This document shows positions 52,234 through 63,803 of a stretch of 64,000 nucleotides of DNA, piece after piece. The translations under genes and the position numbers were made by a program. The notes beneath the pieces are model-generated. The model did not search any database. It saw only the letters and a program-made list of their open reading frames with translations, and was not told where the DNA came from. This DNA comes from Leptolyngbyaceae cyanobacterium JSC-12 (lineage in GTDB: Bacteria; Cyanobacteriota; Cyanobacteriia; Leptolyngbyales; Leptolyngbyaceae). How positions within the stretch are numbered: position 1 is the stretch's first letter; each line of letters opens with the position of its first letter. Where the stretch lies: the NCBI GenBank assembly GCA_000309945.1, contig CM001633.1, forward strand, positions 3,126,199 through 3,190,198, written 5' to 3'.

Positions 52234-54223
52234 GGATGAATCCTAAGATTGATGTAACGATATTATCCACATTCGGCAGCATCTCTTTTTCCGCCGGACC
52301 GCAGGCGGGAATAGGAATTGCTTGCGGAACAACTCGTTTGACTCGTTTAAGTAATGCTGCATTGTGCTCAGCGATTTGAGCCACCACTTCCGCTCCAAAC
52401 CCAGCAAATCCCTGCCCTTCCTCAATCAGAACCAGAAACTTACTATCAGCCAGTAGATGAATGAAAGGCTTGATACTGAATGGATAAATTTGTGTTGGGC
52501 ACAGAATTTGGGAAACCAGATCAAACTCTTCAAATAACCTTTCGGCAACTGTAACGAGGGTATCACTCAGTCCTCCATAACCGATCAACGTAATATCTAA
52601 CGCAGTTGATTCAGGCTTCAGCCAAACCGTAGGAAACGTCTCATTAGAGGTCAATAACTGAAACCCTTCCGGCAATTTCTCACGCAAGTTCAAAGAATAC
52701 AAAAGTTTATTCTCAATTAATAGGGTAGGGTCACCGCTGGACTGAATCAGAGGTTGGTAAACTTGCATCGGCTCAATCAAATTGTTGATGGCGACAATCC
52801 TCAAGCCCGGAATACCCATAAAATGCCGATCCAGCGTTTGGCTATGGGTTGGACCATAACCTCGACCACCCCCCATCGGAGACCGAACAACCAAATTCGT
52901 AGAGACCTGGTCGTTATACATGTACTTGAATTTGCTGGCATGATTGAGTAATTGATCGAGGATCAGGGTTGTAAAATCGCCGAACATAATTTCGACAAAC
53001 GGTCGATACCCTTCCATCGCTAAACCACACCCAATTCCAACAATTGCGGACTCAGAAATTGGAGTATTAAAAACTCGCTCAGGAAACAGATCGGAAAGAC
53101 CTTGAGAAACTTTGAAAGCCCCTCCATAAGGGGACTTAACATCTTCACCGATGAAGGTAATCTTGGAGTCTTGCGCCATCAATTCTTTAAATGTTTGATT
53201 AAGTGCTTGAACGAGTCGCCTTTTTTCTACCTTAGACTCAGTCCACTCAATTCGAGATGGCTCATTTGAAGAGACTTCTGCAGTGGCATACGGAGCTGCA
53301 TCTGCTGCTGCAACTGCCTCATCGACAAGTTGGTTGATTTCGGTCAATAAGTTAACCAATTCAGCAGAGGGGTCTGCAAGTAATAGGTTCAATGGGTCGC
53401 GCTGTTCAAACGGTTCTACTTCGCTTCTCGGACGATTATCATCTCCCTTCGAGTGAGCTTTAAGTCTAAATGTATCGATTTGTAGGAATGCTGGTTTAGA
53501 TTCTTGTCTGACATACGCTACTAGCTCATTAGCAATAGAGTATAAACCTTGCCAGTTCCAGGTATCTGCCTTTTCTGTCCGAATGCCAAATGCAGCTGCG
53601 CGATCGCAGATATTTCCAGCTAGCGTCTCTTGTTGATTGGTGGATTGAGCATAACCATTGTTCTCAAGCACTACCAGCAGAGGCAGTTCCCATTTTGAGG
53701 CAATGTTAAACGCCTCATAGATAGCACCCTCTCCCAATGTGCCATCCCCAATGAACACAACCGAAATCTTGTTATCTCCATTAAACTTGCGGGCAAGGGC
53801 TAATCCAGCAGAAACGGGCACGATACCCCCCTGAATTCCATTGGAGTAGAAGCCATTTTTACAGAGATGCTGGCTTCCACCTCGTCCACCGCAAACGCCC
53901 GTTTGCTTACCCATGATTTCTGCTATCAGCCCATGAACATCATCGGTGAAAGAGAGAAAATGCCCATGGCAACGGTGATTGGAAAAAATTGAATCCCCTA
54001 GTTGCAAAAACTCTGTCAATACAGCTCCCGAAAACTCCTGACCGATGCAAGTATGAACCGTGCCGAACAGCTTGCCTTGACTAAAAAGTTCTAGCAGCCT
54101 CTCTTCAACTCTGCGTGAGAGCAACGCTTTGCGAATAATTCGTCGTTTCACTTCAGGGTGAAGCGTGTTGCCTTCAACCAGACTTAGAGACACTGAGTTA
54201 TCAACTGCTATTTCGTAAGTCAT
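52223..54223 (-). CDS. Fused E1 alpha-beta of a 2-oxoacid dehydrogenase-like complex
   Basis: A 666-residue thiamine-diphosphate enzyme. The alpha half (1-310) has TVHTCIGQEFSGA, SNHRCHGHFLS, the TPP motif GDG (159-161) to NN (188-189) and FRLKAHSKGDDNR in the phosphorylation-loop region. The beta half (340-666) has ITFIGEDVKSPYGGAFKVSQGL, NTPISESAIVGIGCGLAMEGYRPFVEIMF and the Arg-rich MGGGRGYGPTHSQ. Fused E1 subunits occur in acetoin- and branched-chain-type dehydrogenases. Substrate unknown. It heads the E1-E2-(ACP-AcpS)-E3 operon; 375 bases upstream are free of genes. Confidence 0.9.
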   Translation of the reverse strand: MTYEIAVDNSVSLSLVEGNTLHPEVKRRIIRKALLSRRVEERLLELFSQGKLFGTVHTCIGQEFSGAVLTEFLQLGDSIFSNHRCHGHFLSFTDDVHGLIAEIMGKQTGVCGGRGGSQHLCKNGFYSNGIQGGIVPVSAGLALARKFNGDNKISVVFIGDGTLGEGAIYEAFNIASKWELPLLVVLENNGYAQSTNQQETLAGNICDRAAAFGIRTEKADTWNWQGLYSIANELVAYVRQESKPAFLQIDTFRLKAHSKGDDNRPRSEVEPFEQRDPLNLLLADPSAELVNLLTEINQLVDEAVAAADAAPYATAEVSSNEPSRIEWTESKVEKRRLVQALNQTFKELMAQDSKITFIGEDVKSPYGGAFKVSQGLSDLFPERVFNTPISESAIVGIGCGLAMEGYRPFVEIMFGDFTTLILDQLLNHASKFKYMYNDQVSTNLVVRSPMGGGRGYGPTHSQTLDRHFMGIPGLRIVAINNLIEPMQVYQPLIQSSGDPTLLIENKLLYSLNLREKLPEGFQLLTSNETFPTVWLKPESTALDITLIGYGGLSDTLVTVAERLFEEFDLVSQILCPTQIYPFSIKPFIHLLADSKFLVLIEEGQGFAGFGAEVVAQIAEHNAALLKRVKRVVPQAIPIPACGPAEKEMLPNVDNIVTSILGFIHEV

Positions 54224-54598
54224 ACTCAGAACTTGTAAATTAGGTATCTACGAGAAACTGCTAAGCGATTCAACTACAGGGCTATTCACCCAAAAAGCTC
54301 AGAAAACCTCAAGTGACCTGGAAAACCAGAGAAGGCTTTAGGCTTGCACTAAAAGCCAGAGTACAACCACACCAACTTAACTTAACTTAAATCTTATAAT
54401 CATACTGTCCAAAATATATGAAGGTTTGGTAAACACTTGGACTGCTTTGAAAAGACCTTGAATAGTTTAGTGAAGCACTGAATTTCTCCTCAATTTTTAC
54501 AGTGTCTTTTGTGGTAGCAATTCAAACCAAGAAGTTAAGCTAAAACACTGAAAAGACAGAGTACAAGATGTAAAGAAGCCAGCAAACAAATTGAAAAC
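54224..54598. other. Intergenic region upstream of the E1 operon
   Basis: An AT-rich gap of 375 bases that should contain the promoter of the E1 operon (minus strand) and the end of the acyltransferase transcript. A tandem run AACTTAACTTAACTTAAAT lies near 54375-54393. No hairpin with a T-run or known binding site is recognised. Confidence 0.5.
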
Positions 54599-55747
54599 TT
54601 AAATAAAATTTTTCAAAGCCTTAACTCTTTTGAAGAAATAGGTCAAAGTAATTGAACTGACAAGTGTAATTCCAAACTTAGCTAACACTTCTAATGCTGG
54701 TGAAATTTGTGCAACCGAACTTAGAAGATCAGGTTTATATGGAAAGAGGCTGCTCGTGAAGAAGACATGGAACGCATAGATCCCTAGAGAACAGTCTGAA
54801 ATAAATTTGACGATCGCAGGAACCTTTGGAGTAGAGATTAAAGCCAGATACAACAAGAGCCAAGAGCCAAAAATGAGAGACAGTCTCTTGTGTTGCAGCA
54901 AATCATCCAGCACAATCCACTCAAGGGTAGAAAACATCAAAAACAGGCAGAATAAGATCCATAACTTGGTTTTGAGCGATCGATTTAACTGATTGAACCT
55001 TCCCATATTAAATTCTTGAACTGCGATCGCTGCTGTAAAAATGTAGGGTAAGAAGTTGAGCGGATTATAATCCCAAAGGGCAAGACTGGATATGAAAGCT
55101 GGAACCTTAAATGCCTGACCACTGTTTCCAGCAGTAAATAGACCAACGATTGAAAGATAAACAATTAGTACGCAAGAGCCAAAAAGAAGAAGGTAACAGA
55201 ATATAAACCTTACTGATGTATTCCTCATTCGTCTAAACAGAAACACTAATGACTCTGCAAGAACTGTTATAAAAATTAATGCAAAGAAAAAGTAAAAAGG
55301 GGAATTTCCACCACTTACAACAAATTCAATGAATTTCCCGAATGATGAGGTTGCTATATTGAAAGCTTCTGATTCACCCGTCAGGAGAACATCAAATACA
55401 ACCTTTGATAAAACCCAAAATAAATAAAGTCCTATCAGTTTTGGCAGTCGCTTTCTCGCCAAATATTGAAAACCTAGGCTCTCACTTTTGATGTAAAACA
55501 GAAATAGTGAAATTTGAAAAAAGACTGGAACTGCAACACAACTCACGTTTGCATACAAAATATCCGATAAAGTGGTGACGTTCATAATCGTAGCGAGTCC
55601 GAATAGCGCAACGTGATCTGCTACAATCACCACTGAAAAGATAGCCCGCAAATAATCAAAGCTCTCGAATCTCAACTTATTAGGTTTTTGGCAATGCTCT
55701 TGAGTTTGATTTTGCTGAGAAAACTGGTGAACTAGCGGAGTTGTCAT
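54599..55747 (-). CDS. Acyltransferase 3 family membrane protein (copy 2)
   Basis: About 382 residues and ten membrane spans. The family signature is at the N-terminus: FDYLRAIFSVVIVADHVALF, in which Arg and His are separated by ten residues, then PVFFQISLFLFY and YLARKRLPKLIGLYLFW. The final span region LGIYAFHVFF is also typical. These enzymes acylate sugars of surface polysaccharides and other acceptors across the membrane. ATG 55747 is used; TTG 55789 would overlap the stop of the upstream paralogue. Confidence 0.82.
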   Translation of the reverse strand: MTTPLVHQFSQQNQTQEHCQKPNKLRFESFDYLRAIFSVVIVADHVALFGLATIMNVTTLSDILYANVSCVAVPVFFQISLFLFYIKSESLGFQYLARKRLPKLIGLYLFWVLSKVVFDVLLTGESEAFNIATSSFGKFIEFVVSGGNSPFYFFFALIFITVLAESLVFLFRRMRNTSVRFIFCYLLLFGSCVLIVYLSIVGLFTAGNSGQAFKVPAFISSLALWDYNPLNFLPYIFTAAIAVQEFNMGRFNQLNRSLKTKLWILFCLFLMFSTLEWIVLDDLLQHKRLSLIFGSWLLLYLALISTPKVPAIVKFISDCSLGIYAFHVFFTSSLFPYKPDLLSSVAQISPALEVLAKFGITLVSSITLTYFFKRVKALKNFI

Positions 55748-55785
55748 TGAAGATATCCCTTTCCTAAAATCTAACAGGGAAGCAC

Positions 55786-56928
55786 TCAAACAAATCCTTT
55801 CAAAATCTTGCTTTTCCTGAAGAGCAATGTTAGTGCAATAGAAGCAAATAAGGCAATGAAAAATTCAATTAAGGCTCCTATGCCAGGAAAGATCTGTGAG
55901 AGATCGGTATCACCAACAAAGAGAAAATGAGTAAAAAATAGGTGAAAAGCGTAGATACCTAGTGAGCACTCAGCAATGAATCTAACAGATGGAGAAGATT
56001 TTCGAGTTGACAGTAGCGAAAGATGAAGCAAAAGCCAAGAACCAAAGACTAGAGAAAGTCTCGAATAGTGAAGTAAATCTTCTTGAAAGTGCCACTCCAA
56101 TAGTGTGAATATTAGGAAGAGAAGACCTAGGCTGTACAACTTTAACCTCAATGCTAGTGTTAAGCTTTGCAGCTTACCTTCGTTCAACTCTTGAACAAGA
56201 ATTGCCGTTGTAAAGATATAGGGTAAGAAGTTTAAGGGATTATAATTCCATTGAGATAAACTATGCATTAATCCTAAAACTCTTGAAGAGCTATTGCTGG
56301 GATCTTGGAAGATTAAATGAATAGTTGAAAACAAAAAGACCAAAATACACGAGCTAGCTAATAAAGAATAGCTAACAATTGCCCTAAGCGATGAGGATTT
56401 CAGTTTTTCGAACAAAGAAACGAGTAACTCGGCAAGAATAGTTACGAAAATCAAGGAAAAGAAAAAATAGAATGGTGTATTACCACCACTAACTTTAAAC
56501 TCGACTAATCTTTTAATTGAAAAACTTGAAAAATCAAAAGACTCAAAGCTTCCTTTGAACAAAAAGTTAAATAAAACTAATGAAAATACCCAGAAAAAAT
56601 AGAGAGAGATGAGTTTTGGTAGACGTCTTCTCAGAAAATACTGAAATCCTACTTCCTTGCGCTTCAGCAGAAATAAGAAGAGTGCCATCTGCAAAAAAAC
56701 TGGTACAGCCAAGTAAGCTACATTTGCTTTTAACAGTTTTGCAAAACATAGAGAACCAATTGTTACCGTTCCTGCTAGAAGAAATAACTCTGAATGCAAC
56801 GCAACAATTGCTATTGAGAAAACAGTGCGTAAAAAGTCAAATCCTGCAAGCTTTCTATCAGGCTTAATCGTGGACTTGATACGAAGTTTATCCGATTGTA
56901 GATCAGACTTTACTTGAGAGATGCTCAT
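55786..56928 (-). CDS. Acyltransferase 3 family membrane protein (copy 1)
   Basis: About 380 residues, collinear with the downstream copy: FDFLRTVFSIAIVALHSELF (Arg-x10-His), PVFLQMALFLFL, FLRRRLPKLISLYFFW and the shared SGGNTPFYFFFSLIFVTILAELLVSLF and NYNPLNFLPYIFT blocks. The two are clear tandem duplicates that have diverged to perhaps half identity. ATG 56928 has AGGAG upstream on the minus strand. The acyl donor and acceptor are unknown; the adjacent carrier-protein operon suggests an unusual donor. Confidence 0.82.
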   Translation of the reverse strand: MSISQVKSDLQSDKLRIKSTIKPDRKLAGFDFLRTVFSIAIVALHSELFLLAGTVTIGSLCFAKLLKANVAYLAVPVFLQMALFLFLLKRKEVGFQYFLRRRLPKLISLYFFWVFSLVLFNFLFKGSFESFDFSSFSIKRLVEFKVSGGNTPFYFFFSLIFVTILAELLVSLFEKLKSSSLRAIVSYSLLASSCILVFLFSTIHLIFQDPSNSSSRVLGLMHSLSQWNYNPLNFLPYIFTTAILVQELNEGKLQSLTLALRLKLYSLGLLFLIFTLLEWHFQEDLLHYSRLSLVFGSWLLLHLSLLSTRKSSPSVRFIAECSLGIYAFHLFFTHFLFVGDTDLSQIFPGIGALIEFFIALFASIALTLLFRKSKILKGFV

Positions 56929-57075
56929 AAAAAAGGCTCCTGATGCCTGTTTAAAGACGGATAATCTCAAAACTGAAAGTGAGCGTGAGGAATGAACATC
57001 TGGGTAGCTAAACCTGAGCAATTAAACTTGAGTAAAATCAAATACCTGAGGCATTTGGTGTATTTTAACTGATAA

Positions 57076-57411
57076 CTAAACTTTACCAAAAGCAATTGCC
57101 GAAATTCCGCTTAACATTAGCCCGATTCCTAGCCATTGAACAGTTGCAACCTTTTCTCTCAATAAAAATGCACCAACAATCGTTGTTGCTAAGACGGTTA
57201 ACCCAATCACGACTGGATAAGCTACTGATAGGTTGGTTTTTCCCAAAACTAAAATATAGAAAAGAGTGCTGATTCCATAGGCAACGATCCCTCCTAGCAA
57301 ATAAAAATTCAATGGGTTTTGTCCTGAACCAAGCTTCAAAAATGCCTGAGCAATAGTGTTCAGTGCAACAGTAATAAGAATCAACAACGCTGGCAACAGA
57401 TATGTCAACAT
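57076..57411 (-). CDS. Small SMR/EamA-type membrane protein (possible polyprenyl-sugar flippase)
   Basis: A 111-residue protein with four hydrophobic spans: LLPALLILITVALNTIAQAFLKLG, FYLLGGIVAYGISTLFYILVL, PVVIGLTVLATTIVGAFLL, and LGIGLMLSGISAIAF. REKVATVQWLG before the last span is standard. Size and pattern match SMR/ArnE-F-like transporters, some of which flip polyprenyl-linked sugars. Flanked by a HAD phosphatase and a polyprenyl phosphoribosyltransferase gene, a flippase role is plausible. ATG 57411 follows the HAD stop by 13 bases. Confidence 0.75.
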   Translation of the reverse strand: MLTYLLPALLILITVALNTIAQAFLKLGSGQNPLNFYLLGGIVAYGISTLFYILVLGKTNLSVAYPVVIGLTVLATTIVGAFLLREKVATVQWLGIGLMLSGISAIAFGKV

Positions 57412-57424
57412 AGCTCGCACGATA

Positions 57425-58042
57425 TCAATTTTGATAATGAGCTGGATCAAATTTCCAGAGCTCAAATCCTTTGGGATAAGGAATTTGAACAAATCGTCCT
57501 AAAATAATTTCCCACCATCGGGGTGGATGAGGCAATGTTGCCACTTGAATACAAGGACAACCTACCCAAAAAGCTCCTATGACATCTGTATGCAAACTGT
57601 CACCAATCACAACAACTTGTTCAGGTGCAAGTTGCATGGAGTGAAAAGCTTTGTGAAAAGCTGATGGAAAAGGCTTCTTCGCTGGATTAATTGCTGGGAT
57701 ATCAAGCCGTGCAGACCAATATCTGACTCGATAGCGACGTTTACCGTTCGACAAAATGTAAAACTTTAAACCCAGGCTTTTTGCTTGCTCAATCCAGTCT
57801 TCCGCATTTGGAGACAAATACCGATCATCTTCAGAAACGATTGTATTGTCCAAATCTAGAATGATGCCTTTGATCTGAGCCTGAATGAGGCAATTGAGAT
57901 CAATTAAAGCAAGAGTCTCAATTTGCTTCGGAAGGCAGGTTGTCTGATATTCATTCTGCGATCGCCCAGCAACCTTGCTTGAGCGATTGATCGGAATCAA
58001 GGAAATCGATGCCCTAAATAAAGAAGCTAAGTGATTCAGCAT
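57425..58042 (-). CDS. HAD IIIA family phosphatase (YqeG-like)
   Basis: A 205-residue hydrolase. Motif I is GIILDLDNTIV with the nucleophile and acid/base aspartates, motif II is FYILSNG, the Lys is in NPAKKPFPSAF and motif III is VVVIGDSLHTDVIGA. The YqeG group includes phosphatidylglycerophosphatase-like enzymes. Next to a phosphoribosyl-polyprenol synthase it could remove the 5'-phosphate of the phosphoribosyl lipid, by analogy with the mycobacterial pathway. That link is inferred from position. Confidence 0.82.
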   Translation of the reverse strand: MLNHLASLFRASISLIPINRSSKVAGRSQNEYQTTCLPKQIETLALIDLNCLIQAQIKGIILDLDNTIVSEDDRYLSPNAEDWIEQAKSLGLKFYILSNGKRRYRVRYWSARLDIPAINPAKKPFPSAFHKAFHSMQLAPEQVVVIGDSLHTDVIGAFWVGCPCIQVATLPHPPRWWEIILGRFVQIPYPKGFELWKFDPAHYQN

Positions 58043-58088
58043 AGATCTCCTTCACTATCTGCTTACATAGAGAAACGTATTCCAACGC

Positions 58089-60070
<1,982 letters not shown>

Positions 60071-60095
60071 CTACGATTCAGTATCCTTGTCAGTG

Positions 60096-61178
60096 TCAGG
60101 TTAATAAATTGCTGAATGTTTGACGCAGTGTGGCGTACTCTTTCGTAGAATTGTTTCCGTTGCCATTGTTAGGAGCAGTCAAGCCCAAGGCTTGCAGATC
60201 CGCATCTACCATTAAACGAACCAATTCTTCAAACGTGACTGAAGGTTCCCAACCTAACTTTGCTTTCGCTTTTGAACAATCGCCAATTAAAAGGTCAACT
60301 TCAGCAGGACGAAGATACCGCTCATCAAATTCAACATAGTCTTGCCAGTTGAGATTGACATAACCAAACGCCAGATCCAAAAATTCACGGACAGAATGAG
60401 TTTCATTTGTTGAAATAACATAGTCGTCTGGCTCATCCTGCTGGAGCATCAACCACATTGCTTTGACATAATCCTTGGCATAACCCCAATCACGCTTGGA
60501 GTCCAAGTTACCCATGTAAAGCTTTTTCTGCTGACCTGCCAAAATGCGGGCGATCGCTCGAGTGATTTTTCGAGTAACAAATGTCTCACCTCTACGGGGT
60601 GACTCATGGTTAAACAGAATCCCATTACATGCAAACATTCCGTAAGACTCGCGGTAATTCACCGTCTGCCAGTGTGCATAGACCTTGGCGCAAGCGTAAG
60701 GGCTGCGAGGGTAGAATGGAGTTGTCTCTTTCTGGGGAATTTCTTGAACCTTCCCAAACATTTCAGAAGAACCCGCCTGGTAAAAGCGGATTTCTGCATT
60801 GGTTCGACGTTGATAATCTCGGATCGCCTCCAACAAGCGAAGAGTTCCAACTCCTACTGAATCAATCGTGTATTGAGGAGAGTCAAAACTAACACGAACA
60901 TGAGATTGAGCACCCAAGTTATAAATCTCTGCTGGCTCTACCTCTTCTACGACTCGCCTTAAAGTCGTACCATCTGTTAAATCTCCATAGTGAAGAAAAA
61001 GCTTTGCGTCACTGTTATGAGGATCTTCGTATATGTGATCGATCCGATCAGTATTAAACGTAGAGGTGCGTCGAATAATCCCGTGGACTTGATATCCTTT
61101 CTCTAGCAAAAACTCACTCAAGTAGGAACCATCCTGCCCAGTAATACCAGTAATTAACGCCCGTTTCTCGTTTGCCAT
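60096..61178 (-). CDS. gmd: GDP-mannose 4,6-dehydratase
   Basis: A 360-residue SDR enzyme: [32 protein letters not shown] at the N-terminus, [28 protein letters not shown] with the catalytic Ser/Glu, [20 protein letters not shown] and [15 protein letters not shown]. It converts GDP-mannose to GDP-4-keto-6-deoxymannose, the substrate of Fcl. Together they supply GDP-L-fucose to the glycan cluster. Confidence 0.95.
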   Translation of the reverse strand: MANEKRALITGITGQDGSYLSEFLLEKGYQVHGIIRRTSTFNTDRIDHIYEDPHNSDAKLFLHYGDLTDGTTLRRVVEEVEPAEIYNLGAQSHVRVSFDSPQYTIDSVGVGTLRLLEAIRDYQRRTNAEIRFYQAGSSEMFGKVQEIPQKETTPFYPRSPYACAKVYAHWQTVNYRESYGMFACNGILFNHESPRRGETFVTRKITRAIARILAGQQKKLYMGNLDSKRDWGYAKDYVKAMWLMLQQDEPDDYVISTNETHSVREFLDLAFGYVNLNWQDYVEFDERYLRPAEVDLLIGDCSKAKAKLGWEPSVTFEELVRLMVDADLQALGLTAPNNGNGNNSTKEYATLRQTFSNLLT

Positions 61179-61280
61179 TCTGCTTATCCTTCAATACGAA
61201 TTAGTTACCACAATAGAAACAGGGTCAATAGCTGTATCTCTCACCTGTTCTAGAGCAATTCAACTATCAATCTGGATACT

Positions 61281-62069
61281 TTAGTGAAAGCCCTGAGTCG
61301 ATGTTGGTTCATTCGATGTTAATAGTTGCTTGCAAGCGAGCCAGATAAAAATAGGAATCGTCCGACTATACCTTCCCCAGAGCCTTCGAGGCTCCTGGGC
61401 CAAGCGGTAAAGCCATTCAAACCCCATCGAACGAATCAACCGAGGTGCTCTCTTATGGATGCCAGCATACACCGGAAAAGCTCCTCCCAAGCCAATCATC
61501 ACTGCATGGACCTTACCTTTATGCTGTGCCATCCACACTTCTTGCTTTGGGCAACCTAGTGACACTAAAACAATCCCAGCACCACTATCATTCAGCTTTT
61601 TAATGACTTCTTCGTCCTCGTCAGGAGTCAATGGACGAAACGGTAAAGGCTCCATCCCTGCAATTTTAAGATTGGGAAACTCGGTTTCCAACCGCTTCCT
61701 CATCCTGTCCAAGATAGAGGGCTGAGAACCAATAAAGAAAATACTGACATTCTCCGACGAAGCAGCATGACATAAGGCTATTAAAACATCGAGTCCGGCT
61801 ACCCGATCCTGGTTGGGGGCACCCATAAGCCTCAGCATCCAAACAAGAGGCATACCATCAGGGGTAACAAGGTCAGCTCCGCTTAGAACAGATGCAAAAT
61901 TCGGGTCTTGGTAAGCCTCTATTAACATGTGAACGTTTGCAATACAGACCACTTTGCTAAAGCATGCTTTTGCCCATTCCAGTATCAAATCTATCTGAGC
62001 TTTTAGCGGCAATGCTGTGACTGGAAATCCAATTACGCTTCGAGAAGGAGGAAATGTCTCTGAAACCAT
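61281..62069 (-). CDS. WecG/TagA/CpsF family glycosyltransferase
   Basis: A 262-residue GT26 enzyme: SVIGFPVTALPLKAQIDLIL, IANVHMLIEAYQDP, GADLVTPDGMPLVWMLR, IFFIGSQPSILDRM, VSLGCPKQEVWMAQHKG, GLGGAFPVYAGIHKRAPRLI and WLYRLAQEPRRLWGRY. These enzymes add an N-acetylmannosamine-type sugar to an undecaprenyl-diphospho intermediate on the cytoplasmic face. ATG 62069 (MVSETFPPSRSVIG) is preferred; the frame is open to 62141. It is the first gene of the minus-strand cluster. Confidence 0.9.
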   Translation of the reverse strand: MVSETFPPSRSVIGFPVTALPLKAQIDLILEWAKACFSKVVCIANVHMLIEAYQDPNFASVLSGADLVTPDGMPLVWMLRLMGAPNQDRVAGLDVLIALCHAASSENVSIFFIGSQPSILDRMRKRLETEFPNLKIAGMEPLPFRPLTPDEDEEVIKKLNDSGAGIVLVSLGCPKQEVWMAQHKGKVHAVMIGLGGAFPVYAGIHKRAPRLIRSMGFEWLYRLAQEPRRLWGRYSRTIPIFIWLACKQLLTSNEPTSTQGFH

Positions 62070-62581
62070 AATGTTATGTCGTGTAAAAAACCAAGAGTCC
62101 AAATCTGCTGCCTCATCAGTAAACTGTCTGTTACATGACATGTGTGATGCTTACCTTAATCGAGGTTGGATAAACATGAAACACAAAAATCTCTTTCATT
62201 AGCAAAACTCCTCTTGGCGCTTGTTTCATGTCCACTACCATAACCAAGCAATTTTCCACGTTTACGTGAAACTAATCAGTATCACCTACGCTTTGCAGAT
62301 GCCGCCTGGCAAAATCAACAGTGCGATCGCTAAACTAGACGGGAACACTGCCAGGACTCAGCGCGAACATTCGCCTGATAGTTCAAATTTATTTAGCAAA
62401 GATAATACTGTAGGTTCAGTGGGAGCACCTACGCTATCTGAACCGCTTCACGAAGTCTTTAAAATTTATGAACAAGGAAAATTTTTTCTTTTTCTCAGAT
62501 GTTTTCAGGTTTTCATGCAAATCGAGCAGGGAAAATCCTGAAGGCCTTGGAATTGCCTTGTTTCTAAACGTCCCACGCTCC
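62070..62581. other. Intergenic region upstream of the glycan cluster
   Basis: About 500 bases between the start of the WecG-type gene and the end of the next gene, which reads in the same direction. It should contain the main promoter of the cluster. TTTCATG and CGTGAAAC near 62223-62273 form a weak inverted repeat. Plus-strand frames here lack a start signal and family resemblance. No known element recognised. Confidence 0.5.
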
Positions 62582-62896
62582 TCACCCAATCTTTGTCAGA
62601 GTTGCATTCCACATATCAGAGGGTGATGAATAATAGTCAATACATTCAACTCTATATTTTTCGACTATATTGTTTCGTTGAATATAGATAATGTGTTGGG
62701 TGCGGACTCCTTTTCCTTGCCCAGTCATGTGATATTTCTCAGAGCCATCGGCGATAGCCTCAATTACAAAGTCCACTCCGTCGTGAAGCTGGGTATAGTC
62801 ATGAACTTTGGCTTGTTCTCTAGCGCCAGCCCATTTGTAACTTGACCAGGCGAGTTGATCAGGGCGCATTACCTTACCGATGGAGCCATGAAGCAT
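62582..62896 (-). CDS. Hypothetical protein
   Basis: A 104-residue protein that I do not recognise. The composition looks genuinely coding: MRPDQLAWSSYKWAGAREQAKVHDYTQLHDG, then FVIEAIADGSEKYHMTG, RTQHIIYIQRNNIVEKYRVECIDYY and a closing DMWNATLTKIG. It is predicted soluble and mixed alpha-beta with a single cysteine. ATG 62896 has no strong ribosome-binding site. It stands between the glycan cluster and psbD, with no clear partner. Confidence 0.5.
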   Translation of the reverse strand: MLHGSIGKVMRPDQLAWSSYKWAGAREQAKVHDYTQLHDGVDFVIEAIADGSEKYHMTGQGKGVRTQHIIYIQRNNIVEKYRVECIDYYSSPSDMWNATLTKIG

Positions 62897-63803
62897 GAAG
62901 ATTATACCTTGCAGTTGTGTGGGTTGCTTATCGAGACTTGACTAATTAAAAGGACTCCGCCCTAAGAAAGACCAGCACTTTACAAAATGCACCCACGCTG
63001 GCTCTGTCGCTTCTATCGAAGGATGGAATCTTTACCTAATTGTTCCCAACTTTTCTGAATTCAACACCTGAACATTCAGACTTCTTAGCACTACTTTGTA
63101 TTCTTTAAAGCCGTCAAACAAACCGCAATAGTATCATCTTTCAACAGATGAAGTTGGTGTGAGCAGAGTATGCCAGTTTCTTGATTTTTTTGCAGCCGGA
63201 ACATAGATTAGGTGAAAACTAGGTCTCTCTTTAATAGGCTCTCTTTCCAGGTAACTTTCCTAAGTTTGCTACTCCTTTTAACAAATTGAGATGGATGAGA
63301 ACCCTGGAATTGTTCATCGCTTTAGAAGCTTAAAGTTGATGATAATGACTTTCAGTATAGATTTAAATCAATAATTGACTCTGATTGGAAGTTGGATAAA
63401 TGATATTTAGCTGGCTTTCTCTAAAAATGTCTTGGCTTGTGGTTTCCTCAGGTTCGTGAGCAACAACTAAAGCACATTGATATAGTTGAGGACTAACGCG
63501 AAAACTAGCTTGGTTTAAGGTATCTACGACAGGCTGAACTTAAGGGATCAGCTTCTTTGTTTGGCAACGAGCGGATTACCCAGAATGGGGATGATGGACA
63601 GTCCAATCCGAAAAGCTTCTTGGCGTCCCAGGTGTTCATCAGCGCCAAAGCTGCAGCATTCGTTTCCCTGGCATCAAGTCCTCATTTATTCCTGAGAGAT
63701 ACGTATCAGTTTGTAAAATTTCTGATTTCTCCTATGATGTAATACATAAAACTCTTTTCTCTAGAGAACCTGCAATTTTAGTAACACTAGAGGGTTTGAA
63801 TCC
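62897..63803. other. Long region upstream of psbD without a credible gene
   Basis: About 900 bases, mostly AT-rich with frequent stops. A plus frame at 63557-63742 and a minus frame over 63480-63690 are open but short, without start signals or family resemblance. The region must contain the psbD promoter and 5' leader; only a weak GAGG precedes ATG 63804. No tRNA or known RNA is recognised. Confidence 0.5.

Noticed and set aside
62221-62541. Plus-strand open frame of about 106 codons beginning with TTG
   Set aside because: No ribosome-binding site, unusual composition and no family resemblance. It lies in the likely promoter region of the minus-strand cluster.
63557-63742. Open frame of 61 codons upstream of psbD
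   Set aside because: Short, no start signal, no recognisable motif; surrounding DNA has frequent stops.
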